This document shows, one piece after another, positions 29,633 to 38,636 of a DNA stretch of 64,000 nucleotides. The notes under the pieces were generated by a model that saw nothing but the letters and a program-made list of their open reading frames with translations, had not been told where the DNA came from and made no database searches. Positions within the stretch are counted from its first letter, which is position 1. The number at the start of each line of letters is the position of its first letter. The DNA is from Pomphorhynchus laevis (Eukaryota > Acanthocephala > Palaeacanthocephala > Echinorhynchida > Pomphorhynchidae). The DNA is taken from assembly GCA_012934845.2 (NCBI GenBank), contig WNNJ02003128.1:1-64000 (forward strand), given 5' to 3'. The translations under genes and the position numbers were made by a program.

Positions 29633-31924
29633 ACAAATATAGTTATACTATAAATTTTAGTTCATTGAGTTTGCAGGTCGATGTCGAGCAGAACGAGGAC
29701 CGCGAATACACATCGAAATTGAACGAGCCAACTGAATTCCAATCTTTGACCGTAATTTTGTCAATTCTTCTGAGTAGGAATGATTGTTTTTTATTGCCAT
29801 CTTCTGTGCAATTCTCTGAATTAATTGTGCAGATGATTTTACTGCTCCACCGAAACATGATAACACGATAGGTGCGAAATTCGCCCTCTCTATGGCAGTT
29901 ACTCTCTCTTGATACTTAGCGAATTTACGTGTTTCGTGATATGTAAAAGCAGCCCCAGCGGATTTCGAAAGGTTGGACGGAGCGAAAACGTTAAAAACGC
30001 AAGTATCAAATAAAGTTCGCTCCGAACGACTTCCATAAAAACCACAGCAGGCGATATCCAAACGTGCATCATGAGCGCGAGATGTAGATATGCGCTCGAA
30101 ATGAATACTAGAATTTACTGGCAGTAGTGTTGGCTCTTTTTGCACATTATCACATATTTCTGTCAAGGTTTTAGAAAATATATCACGAATTGAATCATGT
30201 CTTATCGATGGATGACCTCCGGTGGGACAGGTAAGTGAGTGAGCCAGAGAATTATGTTCACCGCAGGGGCAATGAGAGGGCGCGTCTAGTGGTAGTCTAT
30301 GATATCGAGCTGCAAGTGCGTCACGAAATTCTACATTGCTAACTCGAGTCCAACGATCACTCGTAGGATATGTGGAAAGCCATGACGAGGCACCTTTGAC
30401 TTGTAGATGTTCCATAATACGTAACAAATTGTCACCAACATTAGCTACTCGATCTCTAAGCAATGACTTTTGAATATCAATCTTTGAAGTGCCTATAAGG
30501 GCAATGCGTTTGGATTGTTCAGTCCTTAAGTCCACACCGTATAAGCCATTTAAATAAGGAGTGCATATATCTTTTGAGCTTTTAAACTCTTCTATCGCAG
30601 TAAAACGTGGGTCAGCAATACCTAGACCACCTAGTCTTATCGGAAGGGAAAATAACGGCCATAAATAATCGTCGTCAGGCAATTTCAAATTAAAAAGCTT
30701 ATCAAAACGCTTCTGAATGGTGTCATAGAGATCATCGAAACTACCAATTGAACAGTTTGTGGTTCTTTGCAAGTAAATCCATTTATGCTGAAGCGATCTG
30801 GTCATACTAGTATAGCTTATCTGCAAATCAAGAATACCCACGTCAGCAAGACGATTTACTAATGAGCAATAATTAGAGATCTTTTGTTCCGTAGTTTTAT
30901 TTATATAATCATCTGTTCCAATAGGAGCACCGAGTACTAACGTGCCATCAACAACAATGTCGATTCCCGTTTCATTAAAAAGTTTGCGGGTACTATCTGC
31001 ATTTTCGGGACTAGTTAGTAGAACGCATTTGTTGCTGTTGACATGAAATCCGAAAGCACGGCCGTAGTCACACAAGAATTTGAAAGCCTTGTAAATTTGC
31101 ACAGGTTCGCCGATTAAATTGCCATCATCCGCGTACCAGAATTGGTTGATGTTAGGAAACTCCTCAGTAATGTTCAACAATAATGGCAGGGTTGCTACGG
31201 CAAAAGCTGGCATAGCAAGTACATCACCTTGCGTAAATCCCTCTTGGGATTTGATGAAACTATCACCAGTTGAAAAATTTGAAGGGTTATCGTAAAAATT
31301 GTGTAGTATAGTAGACATAGAGGGACAAATGCGTGATATATTAGCGAGAGCTGCCTTTCGATTTATTCTGTTAAATGCATTATCTGCATCAACAGTGAGA
31401 AGAACTGCATCAGGATCTTTTAACAGGCATTCGCGAACTGCGTGCGTGACGCACTCCACTCCAGCTCGTTGACCAGCGCACATTTGCAACCGTCCGCACA
31501 CTTCTTGAATATCATTGGAAATTATAGAAAGAATGGCTTTCGACATTATTCTCCTACTAACGTCGCCAATACCAATAGGCCTTATTCCCGATTTTTTGGA
31601 TAAGGCTATTAATCTGCTTGAAGCCAATACATTTATAACATTAGTAGGCATAAGCTCAGTAGCTAAAGATTTTGCGAACGTTGACAAAACTTTAGTCAAT
31701 TCAGCAGATTCGTGACCAAACTTAGTTAACATCTGTAGCCATGACTGTGCATCAATGCCGGAGGGACCTGCTCCACCTTTAACACGTTTAGCCATACGAA
31801 TTATCAATTCACTATCGATTGAATCAAAAATCACAGGGTGAAAATTTGGAACTGTGATTGGGAAAGACCAGTTAACAGCATGAGGAACTAATGGGCTCGG
31901 TACAGGGCCACTTAATAATAATTT
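29601..31924 (-). mobile_element. RLE2 LINE, 5'-truncated
   Basis: Same family as RLE1 but more complete. The 3' UTR is only about 55 bp, followed by an A-rich tail with ATA repeats at 29600-29620. At its 5' side the coding frame runs on without a stop to about 31917 (LLSGPVPSPLVPHAVN) and is cut by the (AAT)n end of LINE-A copy 2. Confidence 0.82.
29657..31834 (-). CDS. RLE2: reverse transcriptase plus restriction-like endonuclease
   Basis: 725 codons from the first in-frame Met; the true frame is open further upstream, so this Met is probably internal. Order: KGGAGPSGIDAQSWL, KKSGIRPIGIGDVSRR, GQRAGVECVTHAVRE, motif A VDADNAFNRINR near residue 145, motif B EGFTQGDVLAMPAFA near 195, motif C FWYADDGNLIG near 235, GGLGIADPRF near 410, then CPCGEHNSLAHSLTC (zinc), SIRHDSIRD, ARLDIACCGFYGSRSER, LFDTCVFN and KFAKYQER. 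The last part is the restriction-like endonuclease that nicks target DNA to prime reverse transcription. It is about 35-40% alike to RLE1 by eye, so these are separate lineages, not recent duplicates. No stop lies within it. Confidence 0.85.
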   Translation of the reverse strand: MIFDSIDSELIIRMAKRVKGGAGPSGIDAQSWLQMLTKFGHESAELTKVLSTFAKSLATELMPTNVINVLASSRLIALSKKSGIRPIGIGDVSRRIMSKAILSIISNDIQEVCGRLQMCAGQRAGVECVTHAVRECLLKDPDAVLLTVDADNAFNRINRKAALANISRICPSMSTILHNFYDNPSNFSTGDSFIKSQEGFTQGDVLAMPAFAVATLPLLLNITEEFPNINQFWYADDGNLIGEPVQIYKAFKFLCDYGRAFGFHVNSNKCVLLTSPENADSTRKLFNETGIDIVVDGTLVLGAPIGTDDYINKTTEQKISNYCSLVNRLADVGILDLQISYTSMTRSLQHKWIYLQRTTNCSIGSFDDLYDTIQKRFDKLFNLKLPDDDYLWPLFSLPIRLGGLGIADPRFTAIEEFKSSKDICTPYLNGLYGVDLRTEQSKRIALIGTSKIDIQKSLLRDRVANVGDNLLRIMEHLQVKGASSWLSTYPTSDRWTRVSNVEFRDALAARYHRLPLDAPSHCPCGEHNSLAHSLTCPTGGHPSIRHDSIRDIFSKTLTEICDNVQKEPTLLPVNSSIHFERISTSRAHDARLDIACCGFYGSRSERTLFDTCVFNVFAPSNLSKSAGAAFTYHETRKFAKYQERVTAIERANFAPIVLSCFGGAVKSSAQLIQRIAQKMAIKNNHSYSEELTKLRSKIGIQLARSISMCIRGPRSARHRPANSMN

Positions 31925-33864
31925 TTTATTATTATTAATAATAATAATAATAATGAGAGAATTTATTATACCTCTTTACCTTTCGGTATTGGGTAAACAA
32001 AATAAATACACCAAAAGTTTATCAATTTTATAAATTGTATTTCAAAATCTTCTCCTACTGTCAATATCGGATAGTGACAGATTTTTCAAAATAGGGCAAG
32101 TGAAGATATGCAGGTTAGATGCGCATTCATTTTTGCAAAGAACACAAATGCACAAAGAGCACCGTGCATGTACTGGAATTCTAATAGCGCAGAATTTATC
32201 GTGATATCCATGGACAGATGCTCTCCAGATCAGCGGTCTTTTCCTTGCACAGGGTTCTCTCCATTTAGTCTGTAAGAATGCCGGAGTAAGATAAAATTCA
32301 GAATCCAATGAAGTCGTCTTTCGAAAGAACATGTTCAGATTAGTAGTAAATGATGCAGTGTGTTCAAGATTAAATGTTGAGCAGATGTATTTAGAGCAAG
32401 GTTCTAACGATGATAGTATCGCTATAACCGATGAAGAACATTTTGGTGAGACTCCAACAATTCGCTTCACGAATCTCCATTGACACTTGTCCAACTGCTG
32501 AAAATTGAAGGGACTTAAATCCGACCAGATAACTGGCAAAGCATATGAAACTATGGGAAGCAACATACTTCGAAAATACCGGAGGGCTCCTGAGAAAGAT
32601 AAAGAACCTAAGTTTTTTGCATAAGAGGTTGCTACAACTAACTTCGAGGATTTACGATGTAGGTGTTCAGTAAATGACCATTTCGACGAAAGTAATACTC
32701 CCAAATAATTGTAACTATTGCAGAATTCTAAATCTACATTGCCTATTCTCAGCATGTCACATCGACGCAAAGGTCCACCTAACCGAAATTTAAGGGCTTT
32801 CGATTTATTTACGTTCACCGTCAACTGATTTGATAAACAATAGGATGACAGAGCATCTAACGCACTTTGAGCGGATAAAAGATCTTTGGCTAATATTACT
32901 AGATCGTCGGCATAGAGGGTACAAGAGACTTCATTCGATGCATGACGAAGATGCATAGGCAAATCCATAACAAAAAAGGAAAATAATATAGGGCTGAGTG
33001 GATCTCCCTGTAAAACACCGCGATTAGCAAAAAAGAAATCCGAGGTGTTAATACCATCAGATACTTTAAGGCGATTAGGCTGAAGCACAGAATAAATAAG
33101 ATACAAAAAGCGACCACTAACGGACACTCTGGTGGAAAGTTTATCAAGTAACAAAGACCGATTCACTGTGTCAAATGCTCGCTCAAAGTCAACAAAAGTA
33201 GCATACAACGGTCTACGATTAGCGAAACAATTGGTGACTTCGTCACAGACATGCTTTATTGCATCGGACGTTGACCGTTTCGGGCGGAATCCATACTGCT
33301 CCGTAGGTAAGAGATGCTCGCGAAACTTAATAAGGCGCATATACATTATATGAGTCAATAACTTATAACTGTGATTCAATATCGCAATCCCCCTGTACGC
33401 ATCCAGTGAATCATAGTCACCGTTGCCCTTATGCAGGATCTTAATTACACCGTCGCGCCACGAAATCGGAAACGGATGACCTGCAAGAAGTAGATTGAAA
33501 AGTTCTGTCCAGTAGTCTATCAAAATATCGATAGTCGACTTTAACTGTTCTACGCATAATTGATCTAACCCGGCAGCTTTATGATCTTTTAAGATTGATA
33601 GGGATCTTACGACTTCAAACGGCGTAAAAGGTAAATTCAGAGGATCTGAACCGTATATTGAATTTATGCATGAAACTGCAGATAAACGTACAGGTATGTC
33701 TTCTAATATTGAATGGCGCAAAATAGATTGGAAGTGTGATTTCCAATTTTCTATTTGAATCCTGGAATATGTTCCAATGTTAGCTTTCTTAAGTATCCAC
33801 GGTGTCGACTCCGCCTTAGACAATTCCCGTCGTTCAATCTCTAAACGTCGTTCTCTACGATACA
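31925..33864 (-). mobile_element. LINE-A, copy 2
   Basis: Second copy of the LINE-A segment with its own longer (AAT)n tail at about 31925-31950. Together with the adjacent 33865-33993 it repeats 25796-27841 almost base for base. Confidence 0.88.
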
Positions 33865-33865
33865 T
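32042..33865 (-). CDS. LINE-A reverse transcriptase, copy 2
   Basis: 607 codons, complete as copy 1 and with the same motifs (FVDFERAFD, GVLQGDPLSP, LYADDLVIL, C-terminal CxLC...C). Residue differences from copy 1: ILEDI for ILEDM, RLSAV for RLSSV, QLKST for QLKLT, HKGNG for HKGKG. So few changes over 1.8 kb mean a recent copying event. Both copies keep the frame, which may reflect recency more than selection. Confidence 0.88.
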   Translation of the reverse strand: MYRRERRLEIERRELSKAESTPWILKKANIGTYSRIQIENWKSHFQSILRHSILEDIPVRLSAVSCINSIYGSDPLNLPFTPFEVVRSLSILKDHKAAGLDQLCVEQLKSTIDILIDYWTELFNLLLAGHPFPISWRDGVIKILHKGNGDYDSLDAYRGIAILNHSYKLLTHIMYMRLIKFREHLLPTEQYGFRPKRSTSDAIKHVCDEVTNCFANRRPLYATFVDFERAFDTVNRSLLLDKLSTRVSVSGRFLYLIYSVLQPNRLKVSDGINTSDFFFANRGVLQGDPLSPILFSFFVMDLPMHLRHASNEVSCTLYADDLVILAKDLLSAQSALDALSSYCLSNQLTVNVNKSKALKFRLGGPLRRCDMLRIGNVDLEFCNSYNYLGVLLSSKWSFTEHLHRKSSKLVVATSYAKNLGSLSFSGALRYFRSMLLPIVSYALPVIWSDLSPFNFQQLDKCQWRFVKRIVGVSPKCSSSVIAILSSLEPCSKYICSTFNLEHTASFTTNLNMFFRKTTSLDSEFYLTPAFLQTKWREPCARKRPLIWRASVHGYHDKFCAIRIPVHARCSLCICVLCKNECASNLHIFTCPILKNLSLSDIDSRRRF

Positions 33866-33993
33866 CGATACTAATTTTTTTTTAGATAAAGATAATTTAT
33901 TTACAAAGCCAGCGCAATTGAGTCACAAATAAAAAATAAAAAATATTACTATTCAACAATGTTTATTATATTTTCTTGATTTTGTATCACCAT
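33865..33993 (-). repeat. Repeated RLE1 3' UTR beside LINE-A copy 2
   Basis: Identical or nearly so to 27715-27841, including the poly(A)-like end next to TTAGTATCG. It contains no RLE1 coding sequence. A 15-bp direct repeat GATTTTGTATCACCA sits at 33978-33992 and 33995-34009, exactly at the join with LINE-F. Confidence 0.85.
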
Positions 33994-35735
33994 AGATTTT
34001 GTATCACCAGCGGACGCTTTTGGTATCTTGGATTTCTCCAAGCTGATTGAGTATAAACAGGCGTCAAAAAGATATCTGGATCTAGGCTAAGTATTTTGTT
34101 ATCGAATAGCCGTCGGGCTTCCAAATACGCTGTGGTTTCACCAAGGCGAAATCGATTGCAAAGTTTGACCGAGAGTGGTATCGATTTACTAAGCACCGCA
34201 ACAGCTGTAGAAGAACAATTCGATGATACTCCTAATAACCTTTTTAGGTAGCGCCAAAAACATTTATCAATGATCTGAAAATCTCCTAAGGTCAAATCCG
34301 ACCAAAAGCATCGAATCCCGTAACTCAGAATCGGAAGCAACATCACATCAAAGTATTTGATCGCGCCTTCGAAGGACATAAGACCAAGCTTCGATGCCGT
34401 ATAAGCTGACGTTACAACTTTCGCCGATTGGCGCAATAAGTGGCTTCTGAAACACCACCGAGATGAGAGTTCAAAGCCTAGATATCGATACGAATTAACA
34501 AATTCTATCGATGTTGCATTCAGAAAAAGCACATCATCACGACAGCGGGGCCCACCTCGCCGAAATTTTATAATTTTCGTTTTGGAAGTGTTGATCACTA
34601 TTTTATTTGTCAGACAAAACTCAACGAGAGCTGTAATGGCTAATTGTGCTGAGCATCTATCCAACGTTATTAAGGCAAGATCGTCAGCATATAAAATTGG
34701 CACTACATTGGAAGCGGCGAAACGAACATGATCTGGGAGATCCATCAAGAAGAAGGAAAATAACAGCGGGCTGAGAGGATCTCCTTGCTGGACTCCACGA
34801 CTAGCAGTCAAAGGGCCCGAATAATTAACTCCGTCGTAAATGCGCATCGAACTAGGACGCAATATTCTTTCAAGAAGAAATAGAAAGTCTCCATGAACAT
34901 TTACTCTCTCATGAAGCTTGGTTAATAGCAAGGTTCTATCAATCGAGTCGAACGCTTTCGCAAAATCAACAAAAATGCTATACAAAGATGAATGCTTATC
35001 AAAAGTATCGAGAACAAGTGACCGAAGAACTGAGAGAGCACTCATAGTAGAATGATTTATACGAAATCCATGTTGCTCTGGAGGAAGAAGAAAACTACGA
35101 AATCTCGACAAACGTACGGCCATCAAATTAGATAGAACTTTATACGAATGATTTAGTAGAGCTATCCCTCTATAAGAATCTCGACACGAAGGATCTCCCG
35201 AACCTTTGAACAACACTTTGATAATGCTGTCACGCCAGCCATTTGGTATAGGCCAACCCCTAAGAATCGCGTTATAAAAGAATATCCAGTAGTCAGCGAC
35301 CAATCCGAAAGTCTGATTAATATGTTCAACACACAGTTGATCAATTCCAGCAGCCTTTCTAGTAGCCATATTAGAGAGACAGCTCTTAATTTCAGCTAGG
35401 CTAAAGGGAGAATTGAGCGGATCATGGTCCGTGATAGGACAATAGAGATTGCATTCTTTAGGATCGAAGGAATTAGAATTAGACGAAGCCAAAATTTCAG
35501 CGAAATGCTTGCGCCAATCTTCTAAAGGAAACTTAGAGGCAAGTTTACAAGTTTTGGGGCGTGCTAGCCATGGAGCGACCTCAGCTCTTAGAAGCATTAT
35601 CTGTTCTTCTCGTCTAAGCACATTCAGCCTGAATTGTCTAGTACTCTTATTATAAAATCTACGCAGAGTCACAAAATCCGTCCTGGACAATGAAAATTCA
35701 TTAGTCTTGTAGAATGAGAGTAGCATCCTCTGCAA
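33987..35735 (-). CDS. LINE-F reverse transcriptase, truncated at both ends
   Basis: 582 open codons related to LINE-A but clearly distinct: STRQFRLNVLRREEQ linker, RKAAGIDQLCVEHI, WRDSIIKVLFKGSGD, YRGIALLNHSYKV, HGFRINHSTMSAL, motif A FVDFAKAFDSIDR, motif B RGVQQGDPLSPLLF, motif C ILYADDLALI, then ...WRNPRYQKRPLVIQN. The last codons before the stop come from the joined RLE1 UTR, so the natural C-terminus, including the zinc motif seen in A, is lost. The 5' end abuts the (AAT)n tail of element B. Whether this RT once followed the endonuclease of element C is unclear: both carry a pre-RT linker, which argues against a simple join. Confidence 0.8.
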   Translation of the reverse strand: MQRMLLSFYKTNEFSLSRTDFVTLRRFYNKSTRQFRLNVLRREEQIMLLRAEVAPWLARPKTCKLASKFPLEDWRKHFAEILASSNSNSFDPKECNLYCPITDHDPLNSPFSLAEIKSCLSNMATRKAAGIDQLCVEHINQTFGLVADYWIFFYNAILRGWPIPNGWRDSIIKVLFKGSGDPSCRDSYRGIALLNHSYKVLSNLMAVRLSRFRSFLLPPEQHGFRINHSTMSALSVLRSLVLDTFDKHSSLYSIFVDFAKAFDSIDRTLLLTKLHERVNVHGDFLFLLERILRPSSMRIYDGVNYSGPLTASRGVQQGDPLSPLLFSFFLMDLPDHVRFAASNVVPILYADDLALITLDRCSAQLAITALVEFCLTNKIVINTSKTKIIKFRRGGPRCRDDVLFLNATSIEFVNSYRYLGFELSSRWCFRSHLLRQSAKVVTSAYTASKLGLMSFEGAIKYFDVMLLPILSYGIRCFWSDLTLGDFQIIDKCFWRYLKRLLGVSSNCSSTAVAVLSKSIPLSVKLCNRFRLGETTAYLEARRLFDNKILSLDPDIFLTPVYTQSAWRNPRYQKRPLVIQNLW

Positions 35736-35872
35736 AATTTTTAATAATAATAATAATAATGCAGCGATTTATTTCCCATTTCGCCTTTCGGCTGGGCAAA
35801 ATTTAAAATACAATAAATTAAATTAATTACTTGAAATCAGAAATCCGGCGTCTGAACATTTAGCGTACGTTG

Positions 35873-36430
35873 TTATAGATTAATTCTGAAGTTTGAAATC
35901 GGGCCATGAGTGCAACGGTGCGCAAGAGTTAGATTGTGCGAAAAGAAGAATTCCTTTAGTAAATTAAGCTTCAGAGGGGATCTAGAAGAGGTAGCGTTGA
36001 AGTCACCGGCAACAACTATGGGTTTATTACGAGATGAGTTTAAGAGAATCTCAGACAACTCATTAATAATATCAGAAGCGTCTAACGACGGCTTGAAGTA
36101 GCAGGCGATAATGACAATGCTCGGAGTGTCCAAATAAACTGAATTCTCGAATGTTTTGTAAGACCACTCACTAAAAGAACCATTGATTGCCAAAATAACA
36201 CCTCCACTAGGTCGACCGCGATCACCAAGAGTGGCCAGAATTTCAAAGCAATAAAATGAGTTTAATTTTACCGGCGATGTTGTGAAAGTCTCCAATAGAA
36301 CTGCAATATCAAAGGAGGTCAGATAACTAGCAAATCCTTCATTCATAAGAGTTTCAAGACCTTCCACGTTAAATAATAAAAGACGACGAAGGCAAGAATC
36401 TGACGCTGCACGAGGAAAAGTTTGTGATTG
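35873..36430 (-). CDS. LINE-B endonuclease remnant
   Basis: AP-endonuclease-like segment: SFDIAVLLETFTTSP, then GDRGRPSGGVILAI, a SIVIIACYFKPS strand and VVAGDFNATSSRSPL, ending AHRCTHGPISNFRINL. The GDFN motif and the preceding GG..L are hallmarks of the LINE ORF2 endonuclease, which nicks the target. The open part runs 36367-35873, with coding similarity back to the end of ORF1. The domain's C-terminal SDH motif and everything after it is missing. Confidence 0.7.
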   Translation of the reverse strand, partial: QSQTFPRAASDSCLRRLLLFNVEGLETLMNEGFASYLTSFDIAVLLETFTTSPVKLNSFYCFEILATLGDRGRPSGGVILAINGSFSEWSYKTFENSVYLDTPSIVIIACYFKPSLDASDIINELSEILLNSSRNKPIVVAGDFNATSSRSPLKLNLLKEFFFSHNLTLAHRCTHGPISNFRINL

Positions 36431-37528
36431 TCATATGAGGGGCAACTGTGACTGCCCTATCCCATTTTCCCCAGTAGATGATTCCAAACGTGTTCCTAAG
36501 CGTACCACTTTATTGTTACGGATCACAAAGCGAACTGACGTATTGTTTTCCCTCGCCACCTTAAGTTGATCGAGAAGGATGTTACGCGCATCACGTTCCG
36601 CTGGGGAGAGGTCAGCACTGACGTATACATTTTGGAAGAGCTCAGAGTCTTTTAAGCATCTTCCTCGCTTCAGAATTAATGTACTAACCGCTTCGTTAGT
36701 TGTGAGTAAAAGCCAGGGTGGTGAATCACTCTTCTGAGCCCGAAAGCGGTGCACCCTAATCGAAATATTTTTGTCCAGATGAATGTCCAACGATGCAAGC
36801 AACGCCTGAACATTCTCCACCTCATTAGAAGCAACCGGTAGACCTCGAATAATAACGTTACGAGCTCTACGAGCCTGTCGATCAACTTCCTGAATAACCT
36901 CGAGAGGAGGAGCATCCTTCGACAAACTATTGGCAGCTAGAACAGTTCGTGTGACCATACGTTGTACTACGTTGGAAAACGATAGAGGCTTGCCAACCGA
37001 AGTATCTGCATGACTTAGTACTGCGCTAACCCCTTTAGTCGATGGTCCCTCCGAAATGGCAAATAACTCTTTTATCTCGTGTTCAAGTGTTTCTATGCGT
37101 CTTGTGTTGTTTTGAGCTACGTCGATCAAATTCGAAACCTTCTTGGCAGCACACTGGCCGCATAAGAAGTCACGAAGAAAGAACTCTCTGGATACATTTC
37201 TTGGAGCTTTAACGGAAGAACGTAACAAACAACCCTCCGAAGAACATTCCATGAACAACGTGACGTAAATCTCGGTATCAAGATGTAAACTGGGAACAAC
37301 CTGGGAAGCAAGAGAAATAACTCTGTCCGAAAGACTTTCACTAGGAGCTGCAGGGTCTACTGTATCTAAGCATGGGGAACTCACAAGGCGATTACCACAA
37401 CGTTGTGCCGGAAAGCAATCACGACAAGCTCTACCCGCCTTGACACACACATATATCTGTGACAGATAAGTCTCTACTCCTGAAGTCTCCCCAGGGCGGG
37501 ATTGGTTGCGGTGATTGCGTGGCTCCAT
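36431..37528 (-). CDS. LINE-B ORF1 protein
   Basis: 365 codons from an ATG at 37528. N-terminal cysteine-rich segment with CVKAGRACRDCFPAQRC and, further on, CSSEGC...FLCGQC, a PHD-like zinc finger arrangement also present in ORF1 of elements D and E. A short coiled coil follows (RRIETLEHEIKELF), then an RNA-binding type domain: RNVIIRGLPV, ISIRVHRFRAQ, PWLLLTTNEA, LFQNVYVSADLSPAERDARN. ORF1 proteins of this class bind element RNA. No break is seen within it, in contrast to the deleted ORF2 after it. Confidence 0.78.
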   Translation of the reverse strand: MEPRNHRNQSRPGETSGVETYLSQIYVCVKAGRACRDCFPAQRCGNRLVSSPCLDTVDPAAPSESLSDRVISLASQVVPSLHLDTEIYVTLFMECSSEGCLLRSSVKAPRNVSREFFLRDFLCGQCAAKKVSNLIDVAQNNTRRIETLEHEIKELFAISEGPSTKGVSAVLSHADTSVGKPLSFSNVVQRMVTRTVLAANSLSKDAPPLEVIQEVDRQARRARNVIIRGLPVASNEVENVQALLASLDIHLDKNISIRVHRFRAQKSDSPPWLLLTTNEAVSTLILKRGRCLKDSELFQNVYVSADLSPAERDARNILLDQLKVARENNTSVRFVIRNNKVVRLGTRLESSTGENGIGQSQLPLI

Positions 37529-37544
37529 AATTGTGTAAGGATAG

Positions 37545-38636
37545 TGACTCCGCTAAAACTTTATCAAGGCCTATACTACCGATCCAGCCCAAGGCCCTAT
37601 CCTTCCGACAAACAAACTTCTCCTTCTTGAATATCTTCCAAAAGTAAGACTGAGAAGGGTTCAAACGAGCAATATTCGTCCTATCCTTACTCAGCTGGAA
37701 CCTATATCTAGTGCTCCAGTATTCCTTCGAGAGGGTTTGTCTGGCGGAAGCAGAGAGATTAGGAAGGTTCAACAATTTAGCTAGGACCTGGAGTTTTGTC
37801 GGAGTGGGATTGTATAAGCGACCTTTATAGGTAGTAAATAAAATCGCGGTAGCTTGCGAAGAGAGGTAGGAATTAAATTTGGATAAACTCTCATTACCAA
37901 TTTGGGGGAAGCGTTGGATAGCTGCCTGGAAAAAAACCACTCTGATCGGATCAAAGTGGAATCTTCTACGAAGCAGTGTATCCTCTTCTAACCGCCAACG
38001 AATTAGATCATGAGAGGTGGACAGATGTTGTCGCGACTGCTCCGTACAGAAGGGTTTTAGCAACCACTTCTCATGGATCAGTAATAAGTCGAGGAGTGAA
38101 TTCGTTGATATGCAATGAAAGGTGGGTGAGGGTGGTTTATGAATAAGATAACCGTTCCTGGCTCTGCGGAGTGCTGCATTAATCCAACGACCAGTTCTGT
38201 CGTTAAAGTCACCTAGTACCATGTCGTAGCCGCCATCAATTATACCATCCAGGAGAGCACGGTTCTTGTGGACCTCCCCTGGACGGATGTAGACATTGGC
38301 TAGACTGAGGCGTTTACCGTTCTTAACGAGTGAAACTACCAAACAGGACAGGGCTGAACAAGAGTAATTTAGCAGGAGGGAAGATCTTAGGGAGCACTTA
38401 ACTAAGGTCAAGAGTCCTTGAGATGAAGAGGAGTGAGGTGGGGTTATGTACGGAGTATAGTGTGAACAAATTTGCTTTGGGATAAATCGAGTAATGTCCT
38501 GGGGGAGACGAATAGACCGCGTCTCCTGAAGGACTATAACATCTGAGTCTCTTCCAGATAAAAGTCTAAAGGCAGAAGCACCTCCCGAATTCCACTGAAG
38601 AATATTCAGTGAAAAAAGCTCGGGTTTACTCACCAT
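37545..38636 (-). CDS. LINE-C ORF2, AP-endonuclease part
   Basis: From the ATG at 38636: LNILQWNSGGASAF, SDVIVLQETRSI, QGLLTLVKCSL, LSLANVYIRPG, YDMVLGDFNDRTGRW, NSLLDLLLI and STSHDLIRW, the full set of motifs of a LINE AP-like endonuclease (N, E, GDFN, SHD). A pre-RT linker with SQSYFWKIFKKEK follows. The frame runs open into element B's ORF1, and its last 35 codons or so (after ESLSLHNYG) are not its own. The RT that belongs with it is elsewhere; LINE-A copy 1 lies at the opposite end of the same insertion. Confidence 0.8.

Larger units (their letters stand above)
35740..37560 (-). mobile_element. LINE-B, internally deleted copy
   Basis: Has ORF1, an endonuclease part of ORF2, and then directly a 3' UTR (GCCGAAAGG-like, ending in (ATT)n at about 35740) with no RT domain. 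Just before the UTR the frame near 35840 reads MFRRRISDFK, which resembles the last residues of LINE-A (SDIDSRRRF), so the RT seems to have been deleted from inside the element. Confidence 0.7.

Noticed and set aside
28326-31715. Plus-strand frames inside RLE1 and RLE2
   Set aside because: Antisense shadows of the minus-strand RT/endonuclease proteins.
27715-37560. TAGTAT as a target duplication of the inner block within element C-A
   Set aside because: Six bases TAGTAT occur at both edges, but the reading frames on the two sides do not match and the pre-RT linkers overlap, so the match may be chance.
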